From the NCBI GenBank assembly GCA_012862575.1, contig BLSF01000040.1, positions 330,035 to 394,034 on the forward strand: a DNA stretch of 64,000 nucleotides, in the 5' to 3' direction. Below, piece after piece: positions 42,563 through 52,900 of the stretch. The position numbers and the translations under genes were made by a program. The stretch comes from Parietichytrium sp. I65-24A (lineage: Eukaryota > Sar > Bigyra > Thraustochytrida > Thraustochytriidae). How positions within the stretch are numbered: position 1 is the stretch's first letter; each line of letters opens with the position of its first letter. Under the pieces are notes generated by a model, which searched no databases, was not told the origin of the DNA, and saw nothing but the letters and a program-made list of their open reading frames with translations.

Positions 42563-45214
42563 ATGGAAGAAGGCTCTGCGTCGCCAGCAGTCCGCGTCCC
42601 GGTGCCCGATAGCAGGTCTATGAGCGCGAGCGAGCAGCCTCAGCGACAGCAGGAGCGTGTGCTTGGGAATGGAGAAGGGCGCAATGACGGTGGCCCGCGA
42701 CACGGCAGCCTGGAGGACGACAATACGGAAGGCGAATCGGAGGAGGACGTGAGGCTGGACGTGGAAGATAGGCTGCATTCGACACAGTCGTCGTCGAGGT
42801 CGTTCGTGGGGTCGTGGATGGCCATCAAAAAATACCTGTCTAGCGGAAGGGACGCGCGGATGAGTTCCAGGAGCTGGGCTCATCGGCGGTCCAGGAGTGG
42901 GTCGAGCAGGTCGCGCAGTAGGTCGAGTAGGTCGAGCAGATCGCGAACCCGGTCGAGCAGGTCGAGGTCGTCGGGACAGAGTAGCGCCAGCAGCAGGTCG
43001 CACCGGAGGCGAGTGACGAGCATTTCCAACATCTTCTCACATATGAGCAGCATGCATTCAGGCAGCGGGGATGTGTACTCTGTAAGCGACGTGGGGTGGT
43101 CCACGCGGATCCTGGCGCGGGATAAAACTTTCAACCAATGCTCTGGAAATCTCATCATCGACCAAGTGGCCACAAAGCAGGCGCTGCGCAACATCCTGAC
43201 TTTGTACACGGATGACTGGTTTCATCGCGTTTTAACCCAAAGGCTCTGGGTTATCATGGCAGGGATGGCCTTCATTTACTCGTGCTATCTCCTCTTCTTT
43301 GCCGGCATCTACTACTCCTTCGCGACCCCGGATAACGAGCTCTGTGCCTTAGACCCTGACTCAGAGATCCACGCTTTCCAGATGTCCTTCGCCTTTGCTT
43401 TGGAGACGGCTGCTACCTCAGGCTACGGCCTCCCGAGTGACAACACGAGGTCGTTTTGGGAGGCGTGCTCCTCTAGCCCGGTGACAGTGTGGTTCCAAAG
43501 CTTTTTCGGGATCCTCATCAATGCGCTGACCATTGGTCTCGTCGTCATGCGCCTCGGTAGAGCGGATCTTCGCGCTCATCAAGTGATTTTCAGCAACAAG
43601 GCCTGCATCACATTCATCGACGGCAAGTTTCACTTATCATTTCAGGTGTATGACTTGGACATTCATGCACCAATCGTTGAAGCTCACGTTCGAACATACG
43701 CCGTCCTCAATGAAAGCGATGGGATCTCTTTAGCCCATTTTCAAACGCGTTATATGCGTTTGCAGAATCCCAACGATGACCTTGGGTCTGGCTTGTTCTT
43801 GAGCGTACCTTGCACTGTCGTGCACGCAATTGATCAGTGGAGCCCTCTTTTGCCGCCCTCTTTGCGAAGGGAGCACTGGGTCACCCACGACGACAATTTT
43901 ACTCACAATGCCGCAAATCGGTATCAATACCCCAATATGGTTCTTCGTGAAACCGATGCCAGCTGCGGGGACCGCAGCGGTGCCTCATGCCCAGCGTGTG
44001 GCTACGAATACAACAACGACGAGGACCTCTTTCGTCATGTGCGGTACAGTCAGCATGTCGAAGCCATTTTATACCGCAGCCGAGCAGATGACGAGAAAAC
44101 CGAGTATGGAGGGAGAGTGCGCCGCGACTCTGAATTGAGCGGCATCTCAGGCTTTCATTCGGATACCTCGCGGAGTGCGCATGACTATATTACAGATGAA
44201 GATGACGCGCACCTTGAAGGTTTGGATACTTCACCTTCTGGCAAGCTATTGGCGATGACGGAAGAACTTCCTGAGCCACTTAATCTCCGCCGCGCTTCGC
44301 TTGTGAGCCCGGCGCCTTCCCCAAGTCCTCCGCCGGTCACCCCGACGAAGACGCAGAAAAAAGTCGACCAACACCAGGCAACAGATACTTCGAAGTCGTC
44401 ACTCCCTGAGGGTGAGGACTATCACACGGCCGAAGAGGCGTCCGTTTCCGAGCAGCGTACAATAGGATCTCGGAGCCGCCAAGACAGTGACTCAAGTGTG
44501 AGGAGTTTCAAGAGCCACTATAGCATGAGGAGTCACCTCAGCGCAAAGAGCATGCGAAGTGCGCACACCCATCACAGTGATCAGCACTCTGTCCGGTATA
44601 CCAACTCGCAGAAGAAATTAGCAAGAGAGTACGATGAACAAGTCCGTCGAGGAGGCTCCAAGAGCATCCATCAGCACAAAACTGTCCTGTTGGGGAGGAC
44701 GCCTCCAACTGTCGATAAGCAACTAAAGGAGCTAACTGACCTCAACCGCCTGGTGGGTCACGCAAATATTGACCTGGAAAACCTCATGACACATGACCGG
44801 ATCCTCACCCAAGAGGAGCTCACTAGAGAGGAGATTGAGCAAGAGGAACGGGAGCGGATGTCTCAGCACTCCAGGCCAAGGCCAGATCGCCAAGCTACCG
44901 CTAGTACAACTAAACCAAGGTCCAAAGTTGCGGACGACGTCAGATCCAAGCTCCGCGACTTCATTCTGCAAAGCGAGCTTGAAATCATTGTCATCGTGGA
45001 AGGTATCGAAGCTCAGTCTTCCATGACGTTTCAGGCGCGACACTCGTATACATACGACGACATCGTTTTCGATGAGTGGTTCGAGGAATGCTTTTACAAA
45101 AACGAAGAAACTGGCCAATTGACAATCGACCTTGATAAATTCCATGAGACTAGACCGGTGCGTCTAGACGAAGAGGGTCGCCCCGTGAATGTCCCAGTTC
45201 AATCTGTATTGTAG
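42563..45214 (+). CDS. inward-rectifier-type (Kir) potassium channel with RS-rich N-terminus and zinc-finger-bearing insertion
   Basis: 883 aa, single exon. Residues about 105-150 are Arg/Ser repeats. TM1 is about 228-250, the filter is T285-S286-G287-Y288-G289 (most Kirs have TIGYG), and TM2 is 308-328 with N320 at the site of the Kir2.1 rectification Asp, which predicts weak rectification. The cytoplasmic domain starts normally: IFSNKACITFIDGKFHL, IVEAHVRTYAVLN, TVVHAIDQWSPL. It is then interrupted at about 435-796 by a Ser-rich, disordered insertion. Inside it C476-x2-C479-x12-H492-x5-H498 has a C2H2 zinc-finger spacing. The domain resumes at 797: LEIIVIVEGIEA, SMTFQARHSYTYDDI, DLDKFHETRPV, the standard Kir C-terminal strands. 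Both halves of the Ig-like domain are intact, so the insertion replaces an ordinary surface loop. Confidence 0.9.
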   Translation: MEEGSASPAVRVPVPDSRSMSASEQPQRQQERVLGNGEGRNDGGPRHGSLEDDNTEGESEEDVRLDVEDRLHSTQSSSRSFVGSWMAIKKYLSSGRDARMSSRSWAHRRSRSGSSRSRSRSSRSSRSRTRSSRSRSSGQSSASSRSHRRRVTSISNIFSHMSSMHSGSGDVYSVSDVGWSTRILARDKTFNQCSGNLIIDQVATKQALRNILTLYTDDWFHRVLTQRLWVIMAGMAFIYSCYLLFFAGIYYSFATPDNELCALDPDSEIHAFQMSFAFALETAATSGYGLPSDNTRSFWEACSSSPVTVWFQSFFGILINALTIGLVVMRLGRADLRAHQVIFSNKACITFIDGKFHLSFQVYDLDIHAPIVEAHVRTYAVLNESDGISLAHFQTRYMRLQNPNDDLGSGLFLSVPCTVVHAIDQWSPLLPPSLRREHWVTHDDNFTHNAANRYQYPNMVLRETDASCGDRSGASCPACGYEYNNDEDLFRHVRYSQHVEAILYRSRADDEKTEYGGRVRRDSELSGISGFHSDTSRSAHDYITDEDDAHLEGLDTSPSGKLLAMTEELPEPLNLRRASLVSPAPSPSPPPVTPTKTQKKVDQHQATDTSKSSLPEGEDYHTAEEASVSEQRTIGSRSRQDSDSSVRSFKSHYSMRSHLSAKSMRSAHTHHSDQHSVRYTNSQKKLAREYDEQVRRGGSKSIHQHKTVLLGRTPPTVDKQLKELTDLNRLVGHANIDLENLMTHDRILTQEELTREEIEQEERERMSQHSRPRPDRQATASTTKPRSKVADDVRSKLRDFILQSELEIIVIVEGIEAQSSMTFQARHSYTYDDIVFDEWFEECFYKNEETGQLTIDLDKFHETRPVRLDEEGRPVNVPVQSVL

Positions 45215-45347
45215 TAAAATGGCGCGATTGGAGTGGGGAATTTGAATGAACGGACGGAACAAGTACTTTTTTGCACTTTGTTGTTTACAAAAGTGTTGTG
45301 ATAATGCGGAAAACGTCTTTCTCGAAATTAAAGTAAGAATAATAATT

Positions 45348-47810
45348 TCAACTTTCAGCGTAAAGCGTGACTAAATCAAAGCGGATCTTCTGCAAGTACG
45401 ACACACCATGCAAGACAAAGGGCTGCCCAGTCTCTTCGGTGATCTCCTCAATCAGGCTGTGAAGTCCTTCGTTCAACGTTCGGAGGTCCATCATCTCTTC
45501 CGCAGCAGCGGAAAGCTTTTGAGGGCTCTGCGGTCCTTGCGGCCCCTCTGAAGCGCGAGGGCTGAGCACTTTCCGTAGTGACTCAACTAGGCGCTCCCGT
45601 CTTTTAATGAGCTGAAAGGTGTGCAAAAGCTTATTTCGAAGCGCCGTGAGTCGAGTTACGCCAGACAAAACCTGAGTGTAATTCCCAGTGGACGGCACGT
45701 CCCCAAATCGATCCCGAAACTCCTCGCGATCGACTTGGTCCACATACAACTCTTCCCAAAGACTCTCGAGCAAACGAAAGCCTTCTTCAAAGGATTCCCG
45801 GATATTGGCGACATTGTCAATAGCCGAAAGCAATAAATCTATCTGTGTTTTCTCAGAGCTTGCTTGACGAAGTCTTTCGGCGCTGTTCAGATACAGCTCG
45901 GTGCTACACCAGTCAAATGGCGTTTCATCGTCATACTCATCATTAGCAAAGTCTCCGCTATCATCCAACGCGTTCTGCAACATGGCCTGTGCCCCTAATT
46001 GCATCCTAGTTTGCACAGCTCGAGGACTTGGAGCACCCTCGGGAGCTGTCTGTGGACGTTTCTGTGCATGACTATCTTTTGGCCCGTTGCTCTTTGTCCC
46101 TTTTGCCTTTTTGCCTCTCGCGTTGAGTTTTGAATTCGCTCCTTTCTTTCCCTTCCTAGCCCCAACCTTTACGTTGGAGGGATCGTATGAACTTCCATAA
46201 GTTCTTAAAATTACGTCCGGGGTATTAAAGGGGTGAACGTTTCTCTTCACCTTCTCGACAGGAGCCGCCTTTCTTTGCTTCTTCTCCGTCAGACGTTTCT
46301 CAACAAGGGCCTGTAAACTGCTGGGACCCCTGGGCTGAGAATGAAGCGCTACGGTGGAATCCCACAATGCCTCACGAATGGCGTTTTGTTGCTTCAGCTG
46401 TGCGGCTTTACCGTGTGGCCGCTTCACGCTAGCATTCCAGAGCTCTTGCTCGCGCTGGTTCAGAATGCCATGAAATAATAACCCTGCCGTAGCCGGACGA
46501 GGGTCAATCGTAGATGGCTTTTTGTGAAGTGGAACGTTCGAGCTCCATCGCTTGACCTCCGGGAGCTCCAGGTCATCGTCATTTTGCATCGGATTGGAAG
46601 AAGCGTCAAGGCCGATGGTAGTCCGCAACAACCTTATTTCTTCTTTCAGCTTTTGATTTTGGAGTTGGAGTCTTTCCATCTCTTTGCCTCCTCCAGCCTT
46701 GCCCCGTCGGGGAGACGTTGCTGATTTCTCACCCGCCCTCCTATTGCCTAGGCTTCGGGATCCCGGTTTCGCGCTTTTTACGCGCCCTGAAGGCACTGAC
46801 GCCTTTGTCGAAGCCACGGCGGATTTGGGCCTCGCAGGTGTCGCGACGGTCTTTGCGGCCCTTACACTTGCTTGAGGTGTCTTTGCTCTTGAGTTTATCG
46901 GCGCTTCCTTCGGCTTTGGAGAAGTTGGCTCTGCCTTAGGTTTTGGCCTTGCAGATTTTGCAGGTTGTGCATCTTTCTGTTGTTTCCCAGAATTAGTTTG
47001 TTTCTTAGACTTGACTGCGTCACCCTTCCTCTTCGGTGTTGTTGTAACTGGCTCATCCCCATACTTGCTCTCAAACTCTGGCTTTGCCATTTTCTTTGAA
47101 TCGGTCTTGTAACTTTTTTCCGACTCACTGGCTTTTTCCTCGATCACACCCTTGTCAGTATCTGGCGCGGCTTCTGACAAACGTTGCGCAGAGTCGATTG
47201 GCTCTTGCAAACCCAATGCTTTGTTCGATGTTTGCTTCGCGTCCGAGGCCTTCGGACTCGCAGCAGGTGACGGTGCGTCAAAATCGTCGAGTGCGTATTC
47301 GTCGCCAGCATCTTCATCCTCAATATCTTGATCATAATCGTCTCTTTCTGCATCATGGCCAGGGCCATTCTTGCGACCGCCTTCAGCACTATTCACGGAT
47401 CCCACGTCTTCCACCTCGCTGGGCATCTCGAACACTTGATCGGCACTCTCCTCGCCTTCAGCTTCGCTTCTCAATGTCCCCAGAGGGTCATACACCTGCC
47501 TCTCTGAATGCCCGTCAGAGGCTCCGTCTCCACCGACGTCACCAGCGCTCGTGGCATTGTATCCCGATGCAGCGCTTGGAGGTCTTGCACTCGGAGGTCT
47601 CGCGCTGGGCGGCCTCGCACTAGGCGGCCTGGCGCTGGGAGGCCGGTCCTTCTGTCTGGATAAGAGCGCCTCTACCTCTCCCTCAAAGTCGTCCTCTCCG
47701 TCCGAGCCGTCGGAGTCGTCGTCAAGCACATCGTCCAGGATCTGGCTACTCGCCACGCTACTCACGTCACTCACGTCGCTCATTGCCTTGACGCGGACAA
47801 ACGATCGCAC
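45348..47810 (-). CDS. large low-complexity protein with C-terminal helical domain
   Basis: 820 aa. A start at the ATG 47783-47781 (MSDVSDVSSV) is likelier. The first ~500 residues are disordered: an acidic stretch, five tandem PPSAR repeats, a DYDQDIEDEDAGDEYALDD acidic patch, and a long Lys/Pro/Ala/Ser basic region (KSARPKPKAEPTSPKP). A short coiled coil (EMERLQLQNQKLKEEIRLLR) follows. The C-terminal ~200 residues are helical and may be folded: FEEGFRLLESLWEELYVD, LRNKLLHTFQLIKRRER and TGQPFVLHGVSYLQKIRFD. The basic/Pro-rich plus coiled-coil layout is like that of microtubule-associated proteins, but I do not recognise a family. Convergent with the Kir gene, 133 bp apart. Confidence 0.73.
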   Translation of the reverse strand: MRSFVRVKAMSDVSDVSSVASSQILDDVLDDDSDGSDGEDDFEGEVEALLSRQKDRPPSARPPSARPPSARPPSARPPSAASGYNATSAGDVGGDGASDGHSERQVYDPLGTLRSEAEGEESADQVFEMPSEVEDVGSVNSAEGGRKNGPGHDAERDDYDQDIEDEDAGDEYALDDFDAPSPAASPKASDAKQTSNKALGLQEPIDSAQRLSEAAPDTDKGVIEEKASESEKSYKTDSKKMAKPEFESKYGDEPVTTTPKRKGDAVKSKKQTNSGKQQKDAQPAKSARPKPKAEPTSPKPKEAPINSRAKTPQASVRAAKTVATPARPKSAVASTKASVPSGRVKSAKPGSRSLGNRRAGEKSATSPRRGKAGGGKEMERLQLQNQKLKEEIRLLRTTIGLDASSNPMQNDDDLELPEVKRWSSNVPLHKKPSTIDPRPATAGLLFHGILNQREQELWNASVKRPHGKAAQLKQQNAIREALWDSTVALHSQPRGPSSLQALVEKRLTEKKQRKAAPVEKVKRNVHPFNTPDVILRTYGSSYDPSNVKVGARKGKKGANSKLNARGKKAKGTKSNGPKDSHAQKRPQTAPEGAPSPRAVQTRMQLGAQAMLQNALDDSGDFANDEYDDETPFDWCSTELYLNSAERLRQASSEKTQIDLLLSAIDNVANIRESFEEGFRLLESLWEELYVDQVDREEFRDRFGDVPSTGNYTQVLSGVTRLTALRNKLLHTFQLIKRRERLVESLRKVLSPRASEGPQGPQSPQKLSAAAEEMMDLRTLNEGLHSLIEEITEETGQPFVLHGVSYLQKIRFDLVTLYAES
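47551..47660 (-). repeat. coding 15-bp tandem repeat (PPSAR)x5
   Basis: Five near-identical 15-bp units encode Pro-Pro-Ser-Ala-Arg in the disordered protein; frame is kept. Confidence 0.85.
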
Positions 47811-48991
47811 CTAATATTGTCCCGAAGCTCCGCACAATCTACGCTACCCACCTCTTTCAAACCCTCCTTCGCTCTCAACGCCGCCGCAACTGCCACACGC
47901 GCAGGAGTCTCCGTCGATGTATGGTGCTTCCGCGCACACATGCAGAGCCTCTCGCATACCACGGTCACGGGTACAGCGCTCACTCTCCTGCGCCTGGGCG
48001 CTTGGCACCTGGCTCCGTCTCCACCTACACTTCCACCTCCACGGGTGCTACTGGGTGACTAAGTTGCACAAGTTGCGTTCCAACTCACTGTGAGCCAATA
48101 TTGATTGAATGAATGAACGAGCGAATGAAAGTATGCGAAGCGACTGCGGTGTTCTGTTCTGAATTCTCAAAGGTGGTGTGGCGGCCCCGTTCCTCGCCGA
48201 AAGACGTTGGGCGTTGAGACAGAGGTGGCGTCACAATGATGAGCACCACACGAGACGAGATCATTGTCATTGTCATTGTCCTTGTCCATCAATCAGCCAA
48301 TCAATCCATCATCTCAACAACAGAGGTCATAGAAAGCGAGAACGAATCACTATTCGCGACTTCTGGTGTTAGTCATGAGTGCAGTGCGTTGTGTCTTCAC
48401 AAACAAGGAATCAACCGTGTCACTGCGACTCTCCCGTCGCGGTGGCAAAGACACCGACTGCCAGGCATGCTAGTCAAGCAGATACCGGGAATAATAGGAC
48501 AAGACCTCGAGGGAATAAACGAAGGGCTCCCTGACCGGTAACGGATAGTTCGGGCAACCTGGGCACCGAAAAATGGCAAGTTAGAGCTGCCGAAATGTGG
48601 CGAAGAAGCTGGATAAAAGTCATTTTTCAATTTCTTTCTGTTAGTATAGTATGTGAGTTTTATCAATAAGAAGGAGTCCTGGCGCGACAGAGACCCAGGT
48701 ACAGGAGAGGACAAGGTCGATTTGTGTTTCATAGCGGTGATAGATTGACTAGAAGAGCTCTCTCTCTCCTTCTCTGCGTGTCATGTGGAGGTGCCCGTGA
48801 GGTCGGCCTAAGAAGAACTACTGTTCGTGACATTTCTGCGTGCGAAGTTAGCAGAGAGGTTGTGGAGAGCGACCAGTAGCTGGCATGCTAAGTGACGGAG
48901 AGTCGCGAAGCGTTCGCTGAGGGGAAGAAACCGAGGACAAGTACGCTCGTGGGTCGGTACGCTCGGGTTAGGGCGCGCGCCTCGTTAGACA
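47811..48991. other. divergent intergenic spacer
   Basis: Between the head-to-head disordered-protein gene (-) and the Rab-like gene (+). No gene seen; no TATA box evident. Confidence 0.5.
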
Positions 48992-49780
48992 GTGGTCGGG
49001 GCCGGGCACAAAGGCAAGATGACACACGAAGCGGAGAAATACCACTTTCTTATCAAAATCGCAATCGTCGGCGACAGAGACGTCGGCAAAACTCAGTTGC
49101 TGCAAGCCGAGGACAACGTTGACCCCAATGTCCCTGTTGCGGGGTTTGGATGGGGGACAGCAGAGCCGCGCGGTAACCCGAGCTCGCAAAGTCTCGGGCT
49201 ACAGCACTCGGCGGGCTCCTCCTTTATCAGGTTCAAAACGCGGGACTATACCTTTGGGGATATGGTGTACCGGATGCAGTATTGGGATTGCCCCGGCTCA
49301 GAAAAGTATATAGAGCTCACAACAAGGTATTGTGCTGGCACGTCCGGCATAATTCTCATGTTCGATCTGACGAGGCAGAGCTCATTCGAAAAAGCAAAAG
49401 AGTGGCTGGCGCATCTTCAAGAGCTCAACAAACACTCTGTGAAAATCTTAGTTGGAAACAAGGACAATTGTCTCAGCAGTCCCCGCCAAGTAGCTCGCTC
49501 GCAAGCCGAGGAGTTTGCGCGCTACCACGGCATGACTTATTTTGAAACGGACGCACTATCAAACATCCGCTGCCAGGCCGTATTTCACGACATTTTCCTT
49601 CAAATTGTAGAGGCGATCCCGCGGCCCCCTGAACCGCGATTCCTTGTGGACACGGGTATTAAAATTGGTCCTGCTTTACTCAATGACAAGGCGTATCGCT
49701 CTACTCTGGCCTCAGATTCTGCAAATCATCTTAGCCTTGGGTCACACAACCACATATCTTTTGCCATGGATTGGCTTTGA
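48992..49780 (+). CDS. divergent Rab/Ras-like small GTPase without prenylation site
   Basis: 262 aa from the first ATG; the ATG at 49019 (MTHEAEKYHF, 253 aa) is likelier and is used for numbering. The P-loop G18-D-R-D-V-G-K-T25 is canonical. G3 reads WDCPGSEKY instead of WDTAGQE, so the catalytic Gln is Ser. G4 reads GNKDNC instead of NKxD, putting Asn where guanine-specifying Asp belongs. G5 reads ETDALS for ETSAL. A ~35-residue insertion (Gly/Pro/Ser-rich) sits between P-loop and switch I/II. The C-terminus (SFAMDWL) has no cysteine, so no prenyl anchor. RASSF-like effectors cannot be deduced. IFT27/RABL-type and other non-prenylated Rab-like proteins are the nearest class I can name; exact orthology is unclear. 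Confidence 0.83.
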   Translation: MVGAGHKGKMTHEAEKYHFLIKIAIVGDRDVGKTQLLQAEDNVDPNVPVAGFGWGTAEPRGNPSSQSLGLQHSAGSSFIRFKTRDYTFGDMVYRMQYWDCPGSEKYIELTTRYCAGTSGIILMFDLTRQSSFEKAKEWLAHLQELNKHSVKILVGNKDNCLSSPRQVARSQAEEFARYHGMTYFETDALSNIRCQAVFHDIFLQIVEAIPRPPEPRFLVDTGIKIGPALLNDKAYRSTLASDSANHLSLGSHNHISFAMDWL

Positions 49781-49999
49781 AGTTTTTGCGAGTCGGAAGG
49801 AAGAGAACAGGTTCATGTATTTTATTCCTGCATAACGATTTCTAAACTGATTTTCGTCGCAATGATTCCGATTTCCTTTCTCAAGACAGTCAGTAGATCA
49901 GTCAAATCCAATCGAAAGCTTGACAAGTGAAGTCGGCGGTTCTAAAATACACAGTTTATCTTTTCTAGAGCTAACTATTCTACCTACCCTACACAATCA

Positions 50000-52900
50000 T
50001 CATTCAGACCCTTTTTCTTCCTCTTGCTCTTTAGCCTCGAGAGAATCCTCCTCCTTCTTTTCTGCAATAGGCTCAGCTGCTGGCTCGGACTCCACAACTG
50101 GTGGTTCTACACTTTCAGGAGGCGAAGCGCTCTTCTCCTCCTGCACCGCAATTGTGTCTTTTGGCTCGCTCTTTGGGACCTCATCCTCTGCGCCCGCTGC
50201 ATCTGGTGCGTCTTTTGCGTCGGAGGAGTCCGATTTGTCTTCCTCTTGATCCTTTGAGTGAATAGGCTGAGTAGACTCAGCGCCGGAAGCACCTGGCTGC
50301 TGGTCTGCTTTTGTCGGGGAGACTGTCTCGGGGTTAGCATTCCTTGGAGACTTTGCCTCCTCCTCTTTATCCTTTGCAGGCTTTGCTTCGACTCCTCCTT
50401 CCTTCGGAGAAACGGGCGGAGATTTTGAAACGGATGCAGACTTTGGCGATTTTGGTGACGTAGGCGGGCTTCGAACACTCGCTTCAAGCTTCTTCAATTC
50501 TGCATTCGCTGACTTGTCAAATTCGGCGGCAGCCGCTTTCTTCTGCTTTTCACGCTCCTCATTCTGCAATCTACGCTTCTCTTGCTCCTTTTGAACCTCT
50601 GCAAGGCGCTTCTCCGCTTGCTCTGTTTTGTTGGCGGATTCTTCGGACAACTGGATCCGTTTGCGCTCCAACTCCTTGAGCTCTTCCTTGAACTTGTCTG
50701 ACACCTTGCTCTGCCTTTCTTGGGCTTTCAGATGTTTGCGTCGAATCTTCTCCTCGAAGTCCTTCTGCCTCTGCTTGACACGACGAGCGGCATCCTTCTC
50801 TTTTTGCTCCTGCAGCAGCCTCTGCTTCTCTGCTTCGAATCCGCGTTTGCGTACAGCGAGCAAGGCAGCCTTTTCCCGTTCGAGCTTTTTGTCTGCATCG
50901 GTTCCAGTACCGGCTGCTGGAGCGGAAGCTCCCTGAGAACCATCTTGGGTCGAGTCCTTGTCTTCCTTTGAAGGGGTATCGTAGTGCTCCTTTTTAATCC
51001 TTTCGAATCGCTTTTTGGTCTCTTGTCGGAGTGCGTCGGCCTCCTCCTTCTCCTTCTGCTCGAGCTCCTCTCGCTCTTTACGCTTCTTTTCGTGATGCTC
51101 CTTCAGTAGCTGCCGCTCGTGAGCGCGGCGAGCTTGTTCTGCACGCTCTTTGGCTTCAGCTGCTGCAGCTTGTTTTCTCTTTGCTTCCATTTGCTCTGCG
51201 AGCTCTTCTTCCTCTCTCTTCTTTCTCTCCAGCATCTGGGTGCGATACAGTAGTTTCAACTCCTTTTGCCTCTTCTCATGGTCCTCAAGTTTTTTCTTGG
51301 CAAGCTTCTTCTCCCTCATTAGCTCTTTTTGTCGAGCAACATCAAGCTTTTCGACATGCTTGTGCGATTCCTTAGCAACGCTCTCATCCACCCGCGCAAG
51401 AAACTCTTTCTCCTTTTCAGTCAGCTTTGCAGCAGGCACCTCTATTTTTCCGTCAGGTCCTCTGACAAGCCTAGGTGTTGGCTTTGGCTCCTCAAAGGTG
51501 GAGCCAAAGCCTTGCACATGCTTACGAGGTTTCTTCAACTGCTTTTGTTGTGCCTTGATCGCTTCTTCTGGGTAAAGCGCGGTGTCAATTGGCTTTGTCT
51601 TCTCGCGTCGCTCCCACTTCACCTCCCTTATCGATTCCATAATTGCTTGGGCTTGCCCACTGTCGCTTGGCTTCGGTTCCCGGATAGGGAGAAGGACATG
51701 GACGTTGAAGGTCGCTGCGAGAAGGTCGTCAATAATCCCCAAGGCTACATTCACCGCCTCCATCTTTGACGCGCTCGGGTCCATCGCTGGATCTGCGATA
51801 TGCTCAGGGGGCTTGTGAGTGTAAGTGGGTATGCCGTCTAGAGCGGCCCATGCGTACAAAATCTTCTTTTGATTTGGGTCAGCAGATTGGTGACGGATTT
51901 GCTCAGTCCCTTGTGAGAGTGCTGACTTGCGGAAGTAGGACATGAGCGCAAGCACGCGACCCGAGGACTCAGTTTCAAAAGCAAATGCCGGCGCCGTCGC
52001 AGCCAAAATGGCTAGGGCATTCTTAAATTCATCAAAGTCAGCTTCGGTTCCCGGAGAACCGGCCTTGCCACGGAAAAACACTGCTTTGGCTTCTGCTTGC
52101 TCCACAACCTGCGGGACGAGATTGTAACTTCGTAAGAAGCGAAGCCAATGCTGTACGGACAACATGCCGTGCCGTACTTGAAAGTCATCGAAAGATTTCC
52201 CAAGGTTGGCGTTCAGGCTTGTTCCGGGCTCGACAGCGTGCTTAAAAATTGAATCGAGCAATGGCTTGAACCGTTCAAGCGCTTCAACCTCGCCCCGACA
52301 AACGACTGCCATGTTCTCCCACATTTGCTTTGTGGGACTTGCAGCGCGAGGAGAAGAAGAAGATCCCCACGCTCCGTTTTCCCGCCGTTTCTCCATTTTC
52401 TTGTCGATACGATTGCGCAACTTTTGCCTGATTTCCTTTTCCCTCCGACGCTCAGCTTCTTGAATCTCCTTTTGCTTCCGCATCCGCTCTTGGCGCTGCT
52501 TGTATATTCTATCAATGTCCAACTTGGCCATTTCATCTACTTCGTTTTCGTCTTCTGCACTTTGGCTGCTTTCGGCCTCAAGCATTGATCTCCTCCCAAA
52601 GTTAGACGACACCATTTTACCAGAGGTAGCTGCTTTGCCACGCTTGACTACCTTGTTTTCGTGCAAGACGTACTCGCGGCAAATTTTTTCCAGGTCGAAT
52701 ATTGCAATTTGGGCAGGGCGATCCGTTTCGCACCTCCTGATATCGTTTTGAATTTTCTTCTTCTGCAAGATCTTGGCAGATGGACACTGCAAAAGAAGCC
52801 TCGTGATAGGACTCTCTTCGGGTGACCCGTTGAGAAGCTTGAGAAATTTTACTTTGTCGACAAAGCCAGTGTCTGAAGGGTCAAGCTGCTCGCAGGCTTC

